From Enterococcus quebecensis (lineage in GTDB: Bacteria > Bacillota > Bacilli > Lactobacillales > Enterococcaceae), in contig NZ_MIKB01000018.1 of NCBI RefSeq assembly GCF_001730365.1, positions 1 through 64,000 on the forward strand: a DNA stretch of 64,000 nt. Reading direction: 5' to 3'. A program made the position numbers and the translations under genes. Below the pieces are notes generated by a model. The model was not told the origin of the DNA and did no database searches. It saw only the letters and a program-made list of their open reading frames with translations. Of the stretch, positions 17,472 through 29,300 are shown piece by piece; position 1 is the stretch's first letter, and each line of letters opens with the position of its first letter.

Positions 17472-18116
17472 ATGAGGACAAATACGAATGCAACGTTAAA
17501 AGCAGAAGTAATTGTAGAAGAAGCTGAGCTTTTTCCAAAGCGTAAACAAGTAGGAATTTTAGGTGGGAATTTTAATCCGGTTCATGTGGCTCATTTAGTG
17601 ATGGCTGATCAAGTACAACAGCAGCTTGGGTTGGATAAAGTCTATTTGATGCCTACTTATTTACCGCCTCATGTAGATGAAAAAAAGACTATTAATAGTA
17701 AAGATCGTTTGGCAATGCTTGAATTAGCGATTGCCAATAATCCAAATTTAGCTGTGGAACCAATTGAGTTATTCCGTAAAGGAAAAAGTTATACCTATGA
17801 TACAATGAAAGCTTTAACTCAAAATAATCCAGATACAGATTATTATTTTATCATTGGCGGCGACATGGTAGAATATTTACCAAAGTGGAACAAGATTGAT
17901 GAGTTATTGACTTTGACAAATTTTGTTGGTATTCGTCGTCCAAATTATGGAACGGTTACACCTTATCCGATTATTTGGGTGGATGTTCCGCAAATGGATA
18001 TCAGTTCAACATTAATTCGGGAAAAAATAAAAAATGGTTGTTCTACACGCTACTTATTGCCAGATAGTGTGATACACTATATAGAAAAGAAGGAGTTATA
18101 TGTGGATGGATTTTAG
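17472..18116 (+). CDS. nadD: Nicotinate-nucleotide adenylyltransferase NadD
   Basis: 214 aa. It has the nucleotidyltransferase motif GGNFNPVHVAH (31-41) and the C-terminal ISSTLIR motif. It makes deamido-NAD from nicotinate mononucleotide and ATP. A 23-aa N-terminal extension before KQVGILGG is a little longer than usual; the ATG at 17472 has a good RBS (GGAGGTAAG), so it is kept. It overlaps yqeK by 17 bases. Confidence 0.95.
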   Translation: MRTNTNATLKAEVIVEEAELFPKRKQVGILGGNFNPVHVAHLVMADQVQQQLGLDKVYLMPTYLPPHVDEKKTINSKDRLAMLELAIANNPNLAVEPIELFRKGKSYTYDTMKALTQNNPDTDYYFIIGGDMVEYLPKWNKIDELLTLTNFVGIRRPNYGTVTPYPIIWVDVPQMDISSTLIREKIKNGCSTRYLLPDSVIHYIEKKELYVDGF

Positions 18117-18699
18117 CGGGAAATATACAACGTTTAAGCGTGAAGAATTGATGCAAGAAGTCCAGATGCATATGAGTGAACGACGTTTTGCACATGTATT
18201 AGGTGTAGAGAAGATGGCGATTGCTCTTGCTGCGAAATATGGTGAATCAGAAGAAAAAGCAAGTATTGCGGCATTGACTCACGATTATGCCAAAGAGCGA
18301 CCAGATGAAGAATTCGAGTTGATCATCAAGCGAGATGGCTATGATCAGGATTTACTGAATTATGGTAATGCCATTTGGCATGGCCTGGTTGGGGCTAGCA
18401 TGGTTCAAAGAGAGCTTGGTATAGAGGATGAAGAAATTTTAGAGGCGATTCGTTTGCATACCACGGGAGCTGCAAAAATGAGTTTACTTGATAAAATTAT
18501 TTATGTTGCTGATTATATCGAACCAGGTAGAAATTTCCCAGGAGTGAAAGAAGCTCGGGAAATTGCATTAATTGACCTAGATGAAGCAGTTGCATATGAA
18601 ACCAAACATACCCTTCAGCATTTAATTGAACAAGAACAAAAAATTTATCCTAAGACGATTGAGACATACAATTATTGGGTAGTAGGAAAAGTTGATTGA
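18100..18699 (+). CDS. yqeK: HD-domain hydrolase YqeK (diadenosine tetraphosphatase)
   Basis: 199 aa. The HD-domain metal ligands are visible: His32 in RRFAHVLGV, His61-Asp62 in LTHDYAKER, and a further His in IWHGLVGA. YqeK proteins are symmetrical Ap4A hydrolases. It starts inside the end of nadD with AAGGAG five bases upstream. A gap of 191 bases before rsfS is unusual for this cluster. Confidence 0.92.
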   Translation: MWMDFSGKYTTFKREELMQEVQMHMSERRFAHVLGVEKMAIALAAKYGESEEKASIAALTHDYAKERPDEEFELIIKRDGYDQDLLNYGNAIWHGLVGASMVQRELGIEDEEILEAIRLHTTGAAKMSLLDKIIYVADYIEPGRNFPGVKEAREIALIDLDEAVAYETKHTLQHLIEQEQKIYPKTIETYNYWVVGKVD

Positions 18700-18890
18700 A
18701 CTCGTTTGGCACAGATACAAAAATATGGAATACCATTAGTGATGCTATTTGTCATTAACAGAATACATCTTTTTTTGAAGTGCTAGTTTATGAGGTAGGA
18801 TTAAAGAAGAGCTGAACTCAGCATTTAGTTCTTTGAAAAGTTAGGCATTTGAATAAAAAAATTTTAATTAAATAATGGGAGGAAACCATC

Positions 18891-19244
18891 ATAGATAGTC
18901 AACAGATTTTAGAAATCGCTGTAAAAGCAGCCGATTCAAAAAGAGCAGAGGAAATTGTCGCATTAGATGTGCGTGAAATATCACTTTTAGCAGATTACTT
19001 TATGATTTGCCAAGCAACGAGTGAGCGTCAAATTAATGCCATCGTAGAAGAAATTATTGAAAAAGAAGAAGAAGCAAAAATAGAAGTGAAGCGAATCGAA
19101 GGAAAAGATGCGGGAAAATGGGTACTGATCGATTTAGGCGATATCATTGTTCATGTATTCCAATCATCTGAACGTGCATTCTACAACTTAGAAAAACTTT
19201 GGTCAGATGCTCCAATGATCGATCTACACGCTTGGGTCGAGTAA
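18891..19244 (+). CDS. rsfS: Ribosomal silencing factor RsfS, apparent non-AUG (ATA/ATC) start
   Basis: RsfS blocks 50S-30S joining by binding ribosomal protein L14. The family-conserved N-terminus (SQQILEIAVKAADSKRAEE) is encoded in frame from about 18894, but no ATG, GTG or TTG opens it. The first codon at the expected place is ATA (18891), preceded by ATC (18888), with GGGAGG at 18877-18882. From ATA the protein is 117 aa, the normal length. The first standard start, GTG 18969, would remove 26 conserved residues. An ATG at 18875 is out of frame and stops after seven codons. Initiation at AUA/AUC, or a G-to-A change or sequencing error in an ATG, would explain it. Confidence 0.85.
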   Translation: MDSQQILEIAVKAADSKRAEEIVALDVREISLLADYFMICQATSERQINAIVEEIIEKEEEAKIEVKRIEGKDAGKWVLIDLGDIIVHVFQSSERAFYNLEKLWSDAPMIDLHAWVE

Positions 19245-19245
19245 T

Positions 19246-19983
19246 ATGGCTTATGAAACATTTGCTTTTGTTTATGATGAAGTAATGGATGATAGTTTGT
19301 ATGATCAATGGCTCCAATTTTCAAAACGTCACTTACCAGAAGGGAAAAAAGATGTTTTAGAAATGGCTTGTGGTACTGGAGCTTTAGCTGTAAATTTTGC
19401 AAAAGCAGGATTTACTGTTACAGCACTAGATTTATCAGAAGAAATGCTGATGATGGCTAGCAAAAGAGCTGCTGAAGAGGATGTTCATGTTCAGTTTGTC
19501 CAAGGAAATATGATGGATTTATCGGAAATGGGACAGTATCATGCGATTACTTGTTTTTCTGATTCACTTTGCTATATGGCAAATCGTCAAGAAGTACAGC
19601 AAGTATTTGATGATGTTTATCAAGCATTAGAAGATGATGGTGTTTTTATCTTTGATGTTCATTCGACCTATCAAATAGACAAAGTATTTCCAGAGTATAG
19701 TTATCATTACCAAACAGAAGAATTTGCCTTTTTGTGGGATAGCTATGCTGGTAAAAAAGAACATAGTATTGAGCATTTTTTAACTTTTTTTGTGAAAGAA
19801 CATGAAAATGATGAAGTATTCATCCGACAAGATGAACTGCATCAAGAACGAACATACACAATGGAAAATTATTTGATGATGTTGGAAAGTGCTGGTTTTA
19901 TGGATGTTAAAGTCTATGCGGATTTTACTGATGAGGCACCAACCGAAAAAAGTCATCGCTGGTTTTTCGTTTGTCAGAAATAG
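19246..19983 (+). CDS. Class I SAM-dependent methyltransferase
   Basis: 245 aa. The SAM-binding motif [14 protein letters not shown] lies at about residues 38-50, with DLSEEM and the motif-IV region [11 protein letters not shown]. It starts one base after the rsfS stop and is the last gene of the yqeG cluster, an order kept in many Firmicutes. The methyl acceptor is not known. Confidence 0.88.
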   Translation: MAYETFAFVYDEVMDDSLYDQWLQFSKRHLPEGKKDVLEMACGTGALAVNFAKAGFTVTALDLSEEMLMMASKRAAEEDVHVQFVQGNMMDLSEMGQYHAITCFSDSLCYMANRQEVQQVFDDVYQALEDDGVFIFDVHSTYQIDKVFPEYSYHYQTEEFAFLWDSYAGKKEHSIEHFLTFFVKEHENDEVFIRQDELHQERTYTMENYLMMLESAGFMDVKVYADFTDEAPTEKSHRWFFVCQK

Positions 19984-20001
19984 CAGAAGAGACCCCAAAA
20001 G

Positions 20002-20045
20002 TGAGTGGCGCAAAACTATTTAGAGTTTATGCCACTCATTTTTAT
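20002..20045 (+). terminator. Terminator of the yqeG-rsfS cluster
   Basis: GAGTGGC (20003-20009) pairs with GCCACTC (20031-20037), followed by ATTTTTATTTT. Confidence 0.8.
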
Positions 20046-20117
20046 TTTGTTTCAGTAATAAAACAAAAATGGTATGATGGAATTCTAATAGAAATGTTTC
20101 AGACAAGGAGAATACAG

Positions 20118-21287
20118 ATGAAAAGCTGCGGCATTATTGTTGAATATAATCCTTTTCATAATGGACATCAGTATCACGCTAAAATGGCTCGCGAAATGAG
20201 TGGAGCAGATGTTGTAATAGCTGTAATGAGTGGAAATTTTTTGCAAAGAGGAGAGCCCGCAATTATTGATAAATGGACACGTGCTGAAGAAGCGCTGAAG
20301 CATGGGGTAGATTTAGTGATTGAATTACCGTTTGCATATGCGGTTCAATCAGCTGATTATTTTGCTAAAGGCGGGATTAAGCTGTTGCAATCCATGCATT
20401 GTGATTCGCTGTGTTTTGGTACGGATAACCAAGGGGATATGTCTTATGAAAAATTTGGTTCTTATGTAAAAGAACATCAGGCAGAAATTAATCAAACTTA
20501 TCAGAAAATCAAAAACAATGGCATGAGCTATCCGCAACAAATGACGGAAGTTTTTCGTCAAATATATCCAGAGACTGCTTTAGATTTTTCTTCGCCAAAC
20601 CATATTCTAGGGTTGAGCTATGCTAAAGAGAATGCTAGTTATGAAAAGCCAATGAGTCTCTATCCTCTAAAAAGAGAGCAAGCAGGTTATCATGATCTAA
20701 AAATACATAAAGAATTCGCTAGTGCTACTGCGATTAGAAAAGCTGTTTTTTCAGGGGCATTGGATCAAATTAAACAAGTGCTGCCAGAAGAAGTGGTTTT
20801 AGATCTAGTAAATACACCGAAGGTATCGTGGGAAGATTATTGGTTATTATTAAAATATAAATTGATTAGTAGTTCAATAGCAGAATTGCAAGAAATCTAT
20901 CAGATGAAAGAAGGAATCGAATATCGTCTGCAAGAAGCTGCCAAAACTTCGGAGACTTTTTTAGCATTCATGGAAAAAGCGAAAACCAAAAGATATACTT
21001 GGACACGTCTTCAACGACTAGCTACTTATATTTTAAATAATGTAAAACAAGAGGAAGTAGAAAAAAATTGGCATCACAGTCATTTACAGGTTTTAGGTTT
21101 TACTGACCAAGGTCAACGGTTTTTACGAGAGAAGAAAAAGACGATTGAGTTACCAATGATAACAAAGGTGTCGAAGAGTGTAAGTACGCAATTAGCTTTA
21201 GATATTCGCAGCAATCAAATCTATCAGTTAGGAAATGAAACTATTTTAGAGCAAAGTTTTGGACGTTTTCCGATTCGATTGTCTTAA
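20118..21287 (+). CDS. tmcAL: tRNA(Met) cytidine acetate ligase TmcAL
   Basis: 389 aa from ATG 20118 with AAGGAG upstream; earlier in-frame starts run through the terminator. The nucleotidyltransferase HIGH-like motif is [12 protein letters not shown] (about residues 9-20), followed by [13 protein letters not shown]. TmcAL activates acetate and acetylates the wobble C34 of elongator tRNA-Met. It is monocistronic in this window. Confidence 0.92.
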   Translation: MKSCGIIVEYNPFHNGHQYHAKMAREMSGADVVIAVMSGNFLQRGEPAIIDKWTRAEEALKHGVDLVIELPFAYAVQSADYFAKGGIKLLQSMHCDSLCFGTDNQGDMSYEKFGSYVKEHQAEINQTYQKIKNNGMSYPQQMTEVFRQIYPETALDFSSPNHILGLSYAKENASYEKPMSLYPLKREQAGYHDLKIHKEFASATAIRKAVFSGALDQIKQVLPEEVVLDLVNTPKVSWEDYWLLLKYKLISSSIAELQEIYQMKEGIEYRLQEAAKTSETFLAFMEKAKTKRYTWTRLQRLATYILNNVKQEEVEKNWHHSHLQVLGFTDQGQRFLREKKKTIELPMITKVSKSVSTQLALDIRSNQIYQLGNETILEQSFGRFPIRLS

Positions 21288-21300
21288 AAGCAAAAAACAC

Positions 21301-21329
21301 TTAACAAAAGTTCATTTGCCAAGTATAAT
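21301..21329 (+). promoter_or_regulatory. Promoter of the yebC-family gene
   Basis: -35 TTAACA (21301-21306), 17-base spacer, perfect -10 TATAAT (21324-21329). Confidence 0.78.
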
Positions 21330-21381
21330 GAGAAAGGCACTATAAACAAAAAATAATAATGAATGAAAGCGAAGTGAGAAT

Positions 21382-22101
21382 ATGGGTCGTAAGTGGGCAA
21401 ATATTAAAGAGAAAAAAGCTGCCAAAGACGCAAATAACAGCCGAGTTTATGCAAAATTCGGAATTGAAATTTACGTAGCAGCGAAATCGGGTGATCCTGA
21501 CCCTCAAGCAAATCAGAAATTAAGATTTGTTATCGAGCGCGCAAAAACATACAATGTACCAAAACATATCATCGATCGAGCAATCGAAAAAGCGAAGGGT
21601 TCTGGCGATGAACAGTATTCAGAGCTACGTTACGAAGGCTTTGGACCAAATGGATCAATGGTTATTGTCGATGCATTGACTAATAACGTAAACCGTACAG
21701 CTTCTGATGTTCGTGCTGCTTTTGGTAAAAATGGAGGAAATATGGGTGTCAGTGGAGCTGTAGCCTATATGTTCGATCATACTGGCGTTATCGGTTTTGC
21801 AGGAGATGATGCAGATGAAATCCTTGAATATTTAATGGAAAAAGACATTGATGTTCGTGATGTTACCGAAGAAGAAGGGCAAATCATTGTTTATACAGAA
21901 CCAGAAGATTTACATGCTGTTCAAGAAGCCATGAAAGAAAAAGGCATCGAAGAATTTTCAGTAGCAGAGTTAGAAATGATTGCTCAAAATGATGTAGAGT
22001 TGGATGGAGAAGATTTAGAAAAATTTGAAAAAATGATCGATGTTTTAGAAGAGCTTGATGATGTTCAAAAAGTGTATCATAACGTTGATTTAGGCGAATA
22101 G
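21382..22101 (+). CDS. YebC/PmpR family protein (YeeI-like subtype)
   Basis: 239 aa starting [21 protein letters not shown], then [10 protein letters not shown] and NKGGN-like FGKNGGNMG. The MGRKW start and lack of the MAGHSKW form place it in the second Firmicutes subtype, like B. subtilis YeeI. YebC proteins were long annotated as transcription regulators; recent work points to a role in translation through proline stretches. It has its own promoter and terminator. Confidence 0.92.
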   Translation: MGRKWANIKEKKAAKDANNSRVYAKFGIEIYVAAKSGDPDPQANQKLRFVIERAKTYNVPKHIIDRAIEKAKGSGDEQYSELRYEGFGPNGSMVIVDALTNNVNRTASDVRAAFGKNGGNMGVSGAVAYMFDHTGVIGFAGDDADEILEYLMEKDIDVRDVTEEEGQIIVYTEPEDLHAVQEAMKEKGIEEFSVAELEMIAQNDVELDGEDLEKFEKMIDVLEELDDVQKVYHNVDLGE

Positions 22102-22108
22102 GTAAGTT

Positions 22109-22142
22109 AAGAACTCTTGATTAGTTGAGGGTTCTTTTTTTG
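22109..22142 (+). terminator. Terminator after the yebC-family gene
   Basis: A 12-base stem using G-T pairs (22109-22120 with 22125-22136), followed by T7. Confidence 0.82.
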
Positions 22143-22419
22143 CGCAATAAAATCAGAATTCGGCATATTGATATGTTTTGTTGTTGGTAAATAAAGACTA
22201 AAATAAAAAAATTTAAAATCAATAATATGTTAAGTTTGATATAAATATCTATGAGTAATATAATTGTTATAAATGCTGTCTTTTTGATGACTGTAAATCT
22301 TTTGAGCAGAATGTAGATATTCTAGAGATATTAATTGTTTTTTTTAAAGAATCTTAAATAAAGGCTGGGAGGGGAAAATAGTACATCTATTTGAAGTTAA
22401 TATGATTATTTATTGATAA

Positions 22420-22454
22420 AGAAAAAACCCTTCATACACACACTATATGAAGGG
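22420..22454 (-). terminator. Minus-strand terminator-like hairpin
   Basis: CCCTTCATA (22428-22436) pairs with TATGAAGGG (22446-22454). Read on the minus strand it is followed by TTTTTTC, the form of an intrinsic terminator. It implies a leftward transcript starting between here and about 23 kb, which could be a small RNA or the weak 22623-22856 frame. Confidence 0.6.
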
Positions 22455-22506
22455 AAACACAATATGAAAAAACTAAGAACAAAGATATAATAGCATTTTT
22501 TTTGTG

Positions 22507-22548
22507 AATTCTCAAATATTTCGAATTTCTAGGAAATTTTTGAGAATT
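22507..22548. repeat. Nested inverted repeat
   Basis: AATTCTCAAA (22507-22516) is inverted at 22539-22548 (TTTGAGAATT); a second inverted repeat AATTTC-tag-GAAATT sits inside. No T run follows on either strand. It may be a protein-binding site or an RNA stem. Confidence 0.5.
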
Positions 22549-23128
22549 TAAGAAATAGAGTTTTGAAAAATGAAAACATTTAATTGTAGAATAGTATCCA
22601 AAAGTTACTGTTTTATGTTCCTCTAAAATGATTTTATTTCTTTGTTATATATATTATGGAATACACATGATTTTCCATATGAGAGTTTACTTCCTTGTCT
22701 ATACTGTTGTTTTTCAGTAATTAAGAAAGTATCGTTATTGTATTTTGTTTTAATTTTAAAGTTATTTATTTGTTTTCTATCCGTATTTTTACTTTTGTTG
22801 TAATGGAAAAATGATGAAAAATAAGAAGCAAAACGAAGGTTTATCATAGGAAACACTGACTAATAGAACTGTATTTTTATCTGCATGATATTATTATTTT
22901 TCAATTTTTTTATAAAAAGTGTAAAAAAGTGAAAAATATATTTGTTTGTTGTAGTGTAAAATGATATGCGTACAAATAGGGGTTACTTTCGAAAATACAT
23001 TCATTGTGTGGCTTAAAGCTAGAGGTAATTACATATATTTAGATAATGAGTGTTAGTTTATTATTTCGAAAAATTCCATTTTATTTGCTACATACATTTA
23101 TCCAATAATATTTGTAGGAGGTGTTTAG

Positions 23129-23320
23129 GTGAATAAATCAGCAACTTTTTTTAAACAGATAGGAGTCGTAGTTCTTTTGTTTATCTCAGTAGTTGTGTTA
23201 AGCGCATGTCAGGGTAAGAAAGATAAGACCAAAGACGTGACATCGAAAAAAACAATAGAAACCACGATTGAAACAAAGTCTAATGCAGCCACGATTATCG
23301 TTGAAGATTCGTCAAATTAA
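23129..23320 (+). CDS. Small lipoprotein at the head of the WxL locus
   Basis: 63 aa. GTG start with GGAGG upstream. The N-terminus is a lipoprotein signal: charged start, hydrophobic stretch IGVVVLLFISVVV and lipobox LSAC, with the lipidated Cys at about residue 27. The mature part of about 37 aa is only a Lys/Thr-rich tail. It ends 25 bases before the giant adhesin start and is probably co-transcribed. I know of no family; tiny lipoproteins of this kind can be signals, chaperones or peptide precursors. Confidence 0.65.
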   Translation: MNKSATFFKQIGVVVLLFISVVVLSACQGKKDKTKDVTSKKTIETTIETKSNAATIIVEDSSN

Positions 23321-23345
23321 AAGCATCAGGAAAGAAGGATATGAG

Positions 23346-26300
23346 TTGGATCAAAAACAAAATTTTAAATTAGTAGAAAAAATAGCTACTTGGTTTATGT
23401 TACTAATTTTAGTATTCCAAGTAATTACATCTGGTCTATTTGGAGTGATTGCACAGGCTGAATCATCAGTCGGTGATCTTTTATTGATCAATGAGCAAGG
23501 CACACCAATCAATAACCTTACTTTGGAAAAAGGCGAAGTAAAAGTTATTGGTGTGAAAACAACGAATAAAGAGGATAGCTCTGTTCAGGTAAATCTTGGA
23601 GGGTTACATTTAAAACAAGATCAAACCAATGAAAAAAATGCTGGCAACCCGGTTTCTATCGCTTATAGTGAAGAAGCATCCAATGTTATTGCCAGTTGGC
23701 AGACCACACCAACTGTGACACAAGACAAGTCTGTAGATGAGCAGGCAGCTACAGAAAACAATCAAATTAACCCGATACTTGAAGATCCAGTAACTCAGTT
23801 TGTAAATAACCAAGCGTGGTTAGTGGTAGAAGGAACTGAAGCAGGTACCTATCAAGTTCAGGCGAGGTCTTCTAGATCAACAGGGATTGGTATGTCTGAT
23901 CCACTTGTGGTTACGGTGAAAGAAAAAGTAGTGGAGTCTAGTGATGAAGTAACTGAAGAATTAAAAGAAAATAAAGCGACAAAAGAAGGTAAGAAAGTAG
24001 AAAGAAGTAAAGCATCCTTACGTAGAAATACTAAAGCTGTTTCTAGTGTGACATCACAGGTGTGGGATTTAAACACTAGTGACTGGGGAACAGCTAACGA
24101 AATTACTGATTTTAGACAATATAATTATGGAATAAAATATAATATTCAGTTGACACTTGATAATGAAGAAGCAAAAAATGAAATAGCGATTGATCCAAGT
24201 TTAGTCAATCATACAAATAATGTTCCGTGGGCCATAATTTCGGAGGATTCTGTATCAGGGAGTAATCCGGCCGGTTCTCCTGCAGATGTTGTTTTTGAGT
24301 TTGGTACTATAATTTTAGAGCCTAATGGGGCAGGAAACTATCAATTATCTTTTGTGGTTAAATTCTCAGAAGATATAAATGCATTTAAAGGATTAGATGT
24401 TGAAGGCACATTCAACGAATTTACGTTAACATTGGATAGCGAAAATCAAACACAAGAAGTTAAAACTAAGGCTGTTTTTCCTCAGCCCTATTATCTTATT
24501 TTTACAGATAGTAAGAACCCAACTTCACCAATTATTCAAAAGAAGATTCAATTTAAACTAATACGTAAATCAGATGGCTCTATTCAGACTTATACCACAG
24601 AGGGAGATACTGGAAATCCTGATAGATCGTTTGGTGCTTGGCTTAATATTATTGAGGGCGATTATGACATTAAAGTTGAAAAAATAGAAGATGACATGTA
24701 TTTACCAAAAACTGATAAAGTTGAGGGATCTATAAATAAATTTGTTCCCAATTGGACTGGTTCACTAAAAGGAATTAATTTAGTAAGAATAGAGCCAGCG
24801 ATAAATACTAAAATAAGTTTTGATAAAGAAAATGACAACTATTATTCTGATGTCGTGAAATCAACACAAGAAATATCTAAAGACACTGAAAAAAATGGAA
24901 CAGACCCCATTAGATTTATTTTTGCTTCGGAAAATACTGGAACAAATATGTTACCCAAAAACGAAGTGAAAATATATAGAGTTTCTAATGGTTCTGAGGT
25001 AGATGTTGTGAGAGTTCCTTGGAATCAAGTCTGGAAGCCTGTAAAAGATATTAGTGGTGCAGATACTTATAGATTATCATATGAGTATCAGTTGTCTAGT
25101 CCATTATTAGATGATGAGAAAATATTTATGGAAACTGACTGGCAATTACTTGAAAAAGATCCTGAGAAGGCTCTGGTTACTAGCAATTACCAACTTAGTA
25201 TTACGATTCAAGGTATTGACAAAAATGATGTTGGGTCGAATAGAGATCCAATTGTAGCAACAACAAATGCATATGCACGAACGGCAACTGAGTCACTAGC
25301 TAAGAAAGAAGTATTGAAAAATGGCAAGGATATTAATGATCAAACTTTAGTTGTTGGAGATACAATCACCTATCGAATGACGTTGCAGGCTCTTTCTGAT
25401 GAAGAAACAGCCCAATTAAAAGTCGGACAGTGGTTTGAAGACCAATTGCCGCAAGGGATCAGTTGGGATCCAAATGATCTTTTTGTAACAATGACTACTG
25501 CATCTGCTGGAAAGCAAACGATTCGAAAGTCAAATTATAGCTTGAATAGTTCAGGTCTGCTCCGCATAGATATGAATAAAATAACTTTTTCTCCAAATAA
25601 TCTACTTTACATCTCTAAAGATAAACCAGAGGCTAGTAAACTGATTTTTGAAATCACAGGTAAAGTAACCAACGCAGCTAGTGGTGTACTTGAAAATCAA
25701 GCAACATTTAATACACAAAGAAGGACAGATGATTTTAAAGTAGATAGTTGGGAACAAGATGCTCCAACAAAAACAAATAAAGTATCTAATACAGTCAAAC
25801 CCGAAGTAAAGCTAGAAAAACACGTTTATGCTGAAGATCCTAGAACAACAGCTGATCAAGAAGATGCAAAAGTCTTATACGCAGATAAATCATTTTTCTA
25901 CTCAATTGATGCGAATTTAACACCAGAGTCTGGCGCCATGTACAATGGAGTAATAGAGGATGACATACCAGATAAGCTAGAGCTTCAAGGGAACTACGCT
26001 CTGTTGATTAATGGAACTGAGGTAGCTTTACCACAAGAAGCCATTGAAGTAGCTGATCAAAAGGTAAAGTTTGATTTTTCAAAAGTCCCTGAACTAAGTC
26101 CGATGTTAAACACTCAGAAAGTAACATTAATTATAGAGGTTAAGGCAGATGCTTCTCTAGTAAACACTGGGATAGATACAGTCAATAAAGCAAGTATTAA
26201 AGGAACAGATAAACAAGGAGTATCTCCTACGAAAGCTGAATCTCAGGTAGGTGTACGTTTCGTTTATCCGCCAGGGGATCTGTCAATTGAGAAAAGTGTT

Positions 26301-29300
26301 GGTAAGACAGTAAATAACGAGTTCGCTCCATTAAAAGATAAAAGTCCAGTAAAAGTGGGAGATACAATCACATATCAACTAATTGTAAAAAATCCCGCTG
26401 CTGTCGGAACAATTGTCAGAGCGGTTCATGCTAAAGACAATGTACCAAAAGGGTTAGAAATAGTACCTGATTCAATCAATGTAAAAGTGAGTAAAGGTGA
26501 TCAGGAAGAGTCAAATAAAGGAACTAATCTAGGTAATGGACAAAGTATAGATGTATTGATCGGCGATTTGATGGGAGGAGAGCAAGCTGAGGTTACATTC
26601 GATGTAATTGTAACAAAAGAGGCTTCTGGAGAGTTAAAAAATATTGCTTCCGCATCTGGAAAAATCGACGAAGTTCCAAATGGTCCGGACATCAATAAAG
26701 ATACAGAGAAAAATCCATCTACAGAACTAGGAATTAAGCCAAATCCTGCATTGACCAAAACAGTCAGTCAGAAAAAAGCATACAAAGGTCAAAAACTTAC
26801 CTATACAATTGTTGCTACAAATGAGAATGGTGCACCAATCATCAAAGGAAAGATTAGTGATAGTCTTCCAGGTGAAGTAAAATATGTTTCCGGTACAACA
26901 GTTGTTGACAAAGTAGCAATCGATGATACTTTGTTTGGTTGGGCAAATGATAAACGCTCTTTTGAATATAGTGAGCTAACTATTGATGCTGAAAAAACAA
27001 TTACCATTACATTTGAAGTAGAAGTAACAACAGATGAAGTAAAAGCAGATATATTAAATACAGCCAAATTTAATGGTGAATATCAAGTCAATACAGAGAA
27101 GACAGAAGCGATTGAAGAATCATCAGCTTCAGCCGATTTCGAGACAGTTCGACAAAATGGAGAGCTAGCAATTAAAAAAGAAGTTTCCCAAAACTCAGTA
27201 GATCGGCATGACAAAGTAGTAAAAGTTGGCGATATTATTGAATATAAGCTCATTGTCGAAAATACTACAAAAGATCCTTCAATTATTCATAACGTTAAGG
27301 TGACAGATACGATTCCTGTAGGGTTAGTCTATCAAGATAATACTCTGAAAGTTAATGGAAAAGAGCCAGCAGAAGGAAGTAAAGTTGAAAAAAATTCATT
27401 ACTGGTAATTATTGGTGATATTACCGAAGAAACAAAACCAATAGAAATTACCTTTAATGTCAAAGTAACAAAAGAAGCCTTGGCAGTAACAAAAAATGAA
27501 GCAATGGCTTCGGGTGAAACGTTAAAAGATCCAACAGATCTTGACTCAACTAAACTTACACAGGAAACCGACTCAAATGAAGTTATCATACACAAACAAC
27601 CTGACCCAATCATCAAAAAAGAAATTCTTGATCCATCAGACGCAAAAGTGTTTAATGGTGACGAAATCACTTATCAAATCAGTGTAGCTAACGGAACGTT
27701 AGAAAATAAAGAGACACTTGGTGGTTTGCATAATGCGAAAGTAACGGACGAGTTAGATTCTAACCTTGAATATGTCGATGAATCAACAACTGTTGGTGGA
27801 ATAAAAATTTCTGATACTGGGGTATGGACAAATAATAAAAACTTCACTTATACATTTAATGAAGTTATACCAGCTGGCGAATCAAGAACTATTACATTTA
27901 GAGTAAAAGTAAGTGAAAAAGCTAAAGGGAAAATCAACAATAGTGCCACAATTATTGGTTTAGATCAAGATAAAAACGAATTACCAAAAGTTGATCACAA
28001 CGTTGATGTTGCTGTATATCCTAAGCCAGGAAAACTTGAAATCGAGAAGTTAGTTTTCAACAAAGAGAATACAGAAATCGAAAACGGAATTGTTGCTAAA
28101 GATAGTATTGTCACTTATCAACTAGCTATTAAAAATACAGTAACTGGTACTTCTGAAGTACTCAATGCAACAATTGAAGATAAAATCCCAGCAGGATTAG
28201 AGTACCAAAAGGACAGTTTACGTGTTGTCGAAAAACCTGCAACTGTTACCGTAAAAGAGTTGACAGTCTCAAATTCACCAGACACAGTGAAAGCTGTTGT
28301 CGAAAAACTAAACGGTGAAGAAAAAGTCATCATAGAATTTAAAGCAAAAGCAACTGCGCAATCTGGATCTGTGATTACAAACCAAGGAAGTGCTAAAGGA
28401 CAAGTAACACAAACTCCAGGGGGAGAACTTACTAACTTAGATCCAGTAGAAGATACAGTAGTTATCTACAAAGCGCCAGATCCAAAAATTACGAAAAAAG
28501 TGATCGAACCTACAAGCAAAGAAGTAATCAAAGGTAGTCAAGTCACATATGAATTAGTGATTACAAATGGCGATAAGAACACAGGTGAATTATTGAATGG
28601 TCAGGTGACAGACGTATTGCCGGAAGGCTTGAAATATGTTTCAGGTACTACTAAAATCAATGGCCAAAAAGCAACACCAGAAGAAGAAAATAGTTGGGCA
28701 GAAGATAACAAAACATTCAAATATAACCTGCCGTCACCTTATCTAGGTGGAACTGAAACGAAAATCACCTTTACAGTTGAAATAACAAAAGGTGACAAGT
28801 CAGAAGACATCGGCAAACCAATTACGAATGAAGCAAGTCTTACTGGTCAGGATAAAGAAAAAACAAGTTATACACCAGATAATGGCAAAGATGTTGTTAC
28901 CCCGATTCGTAAAGATGGTAAGCTAGCTATAAAAAAATCTGTTATTAAAGATAATGAGAATATTCATGATAAAGTCGTTTCTGTCAATGATATTATTGAA
29001 TATAAGCTTGTTGTAGAAAATACAGAAAAACTACCTTCTGAAGTAAATAATGTTATTGTGACAGATAACATTCCCGATGGCTTGGAGTATCAAAACGGAA
29101 CCTTAGTAATCGAAGGTGCAGATAGTTCAGCCAAAGGACAAGTTACTGGTAATGTTTTAACAGCTGAGTTAAATACATTAACAGAAGGTCAAATCGTAAC
29201 AATCAGTTTCAAAGTAAAAGTAACAGAAAAATCTAAAGGTGTAATAAATAATATTGCTTTAGTCTCAGGGAAAGTGAAGCCAATCGACGGCAGTTCATCG

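Larger units (their letters stand above)
22143..23128. other. AT-rich stretch without a convincing gene
   Basis: Nearly 1 kb between yebC and the lipoprotein gene. It is very AT-rich and holds a minus-strand terminator-like hairpin (22420-22454) and a nested inverted repeat (22507-22548). A 77-codon minus-strand frame (22623-22856) opens with GTG and lacks a visible RBS; its product is Lys/Asn/Phe-rich and matches nothing I recognise. The last 200 bases probably hold the promoter of the WxL locus, but no box stands out. Confidence 0.6.

Noticed and set aside
23268-23345. Earlier start for the giant adhesin
   Set aside because: It lies inside the lipoprotein gene, has no RBS, and would place 26 charged residues before the signal peptide; TTG 23346 has a good RBS.
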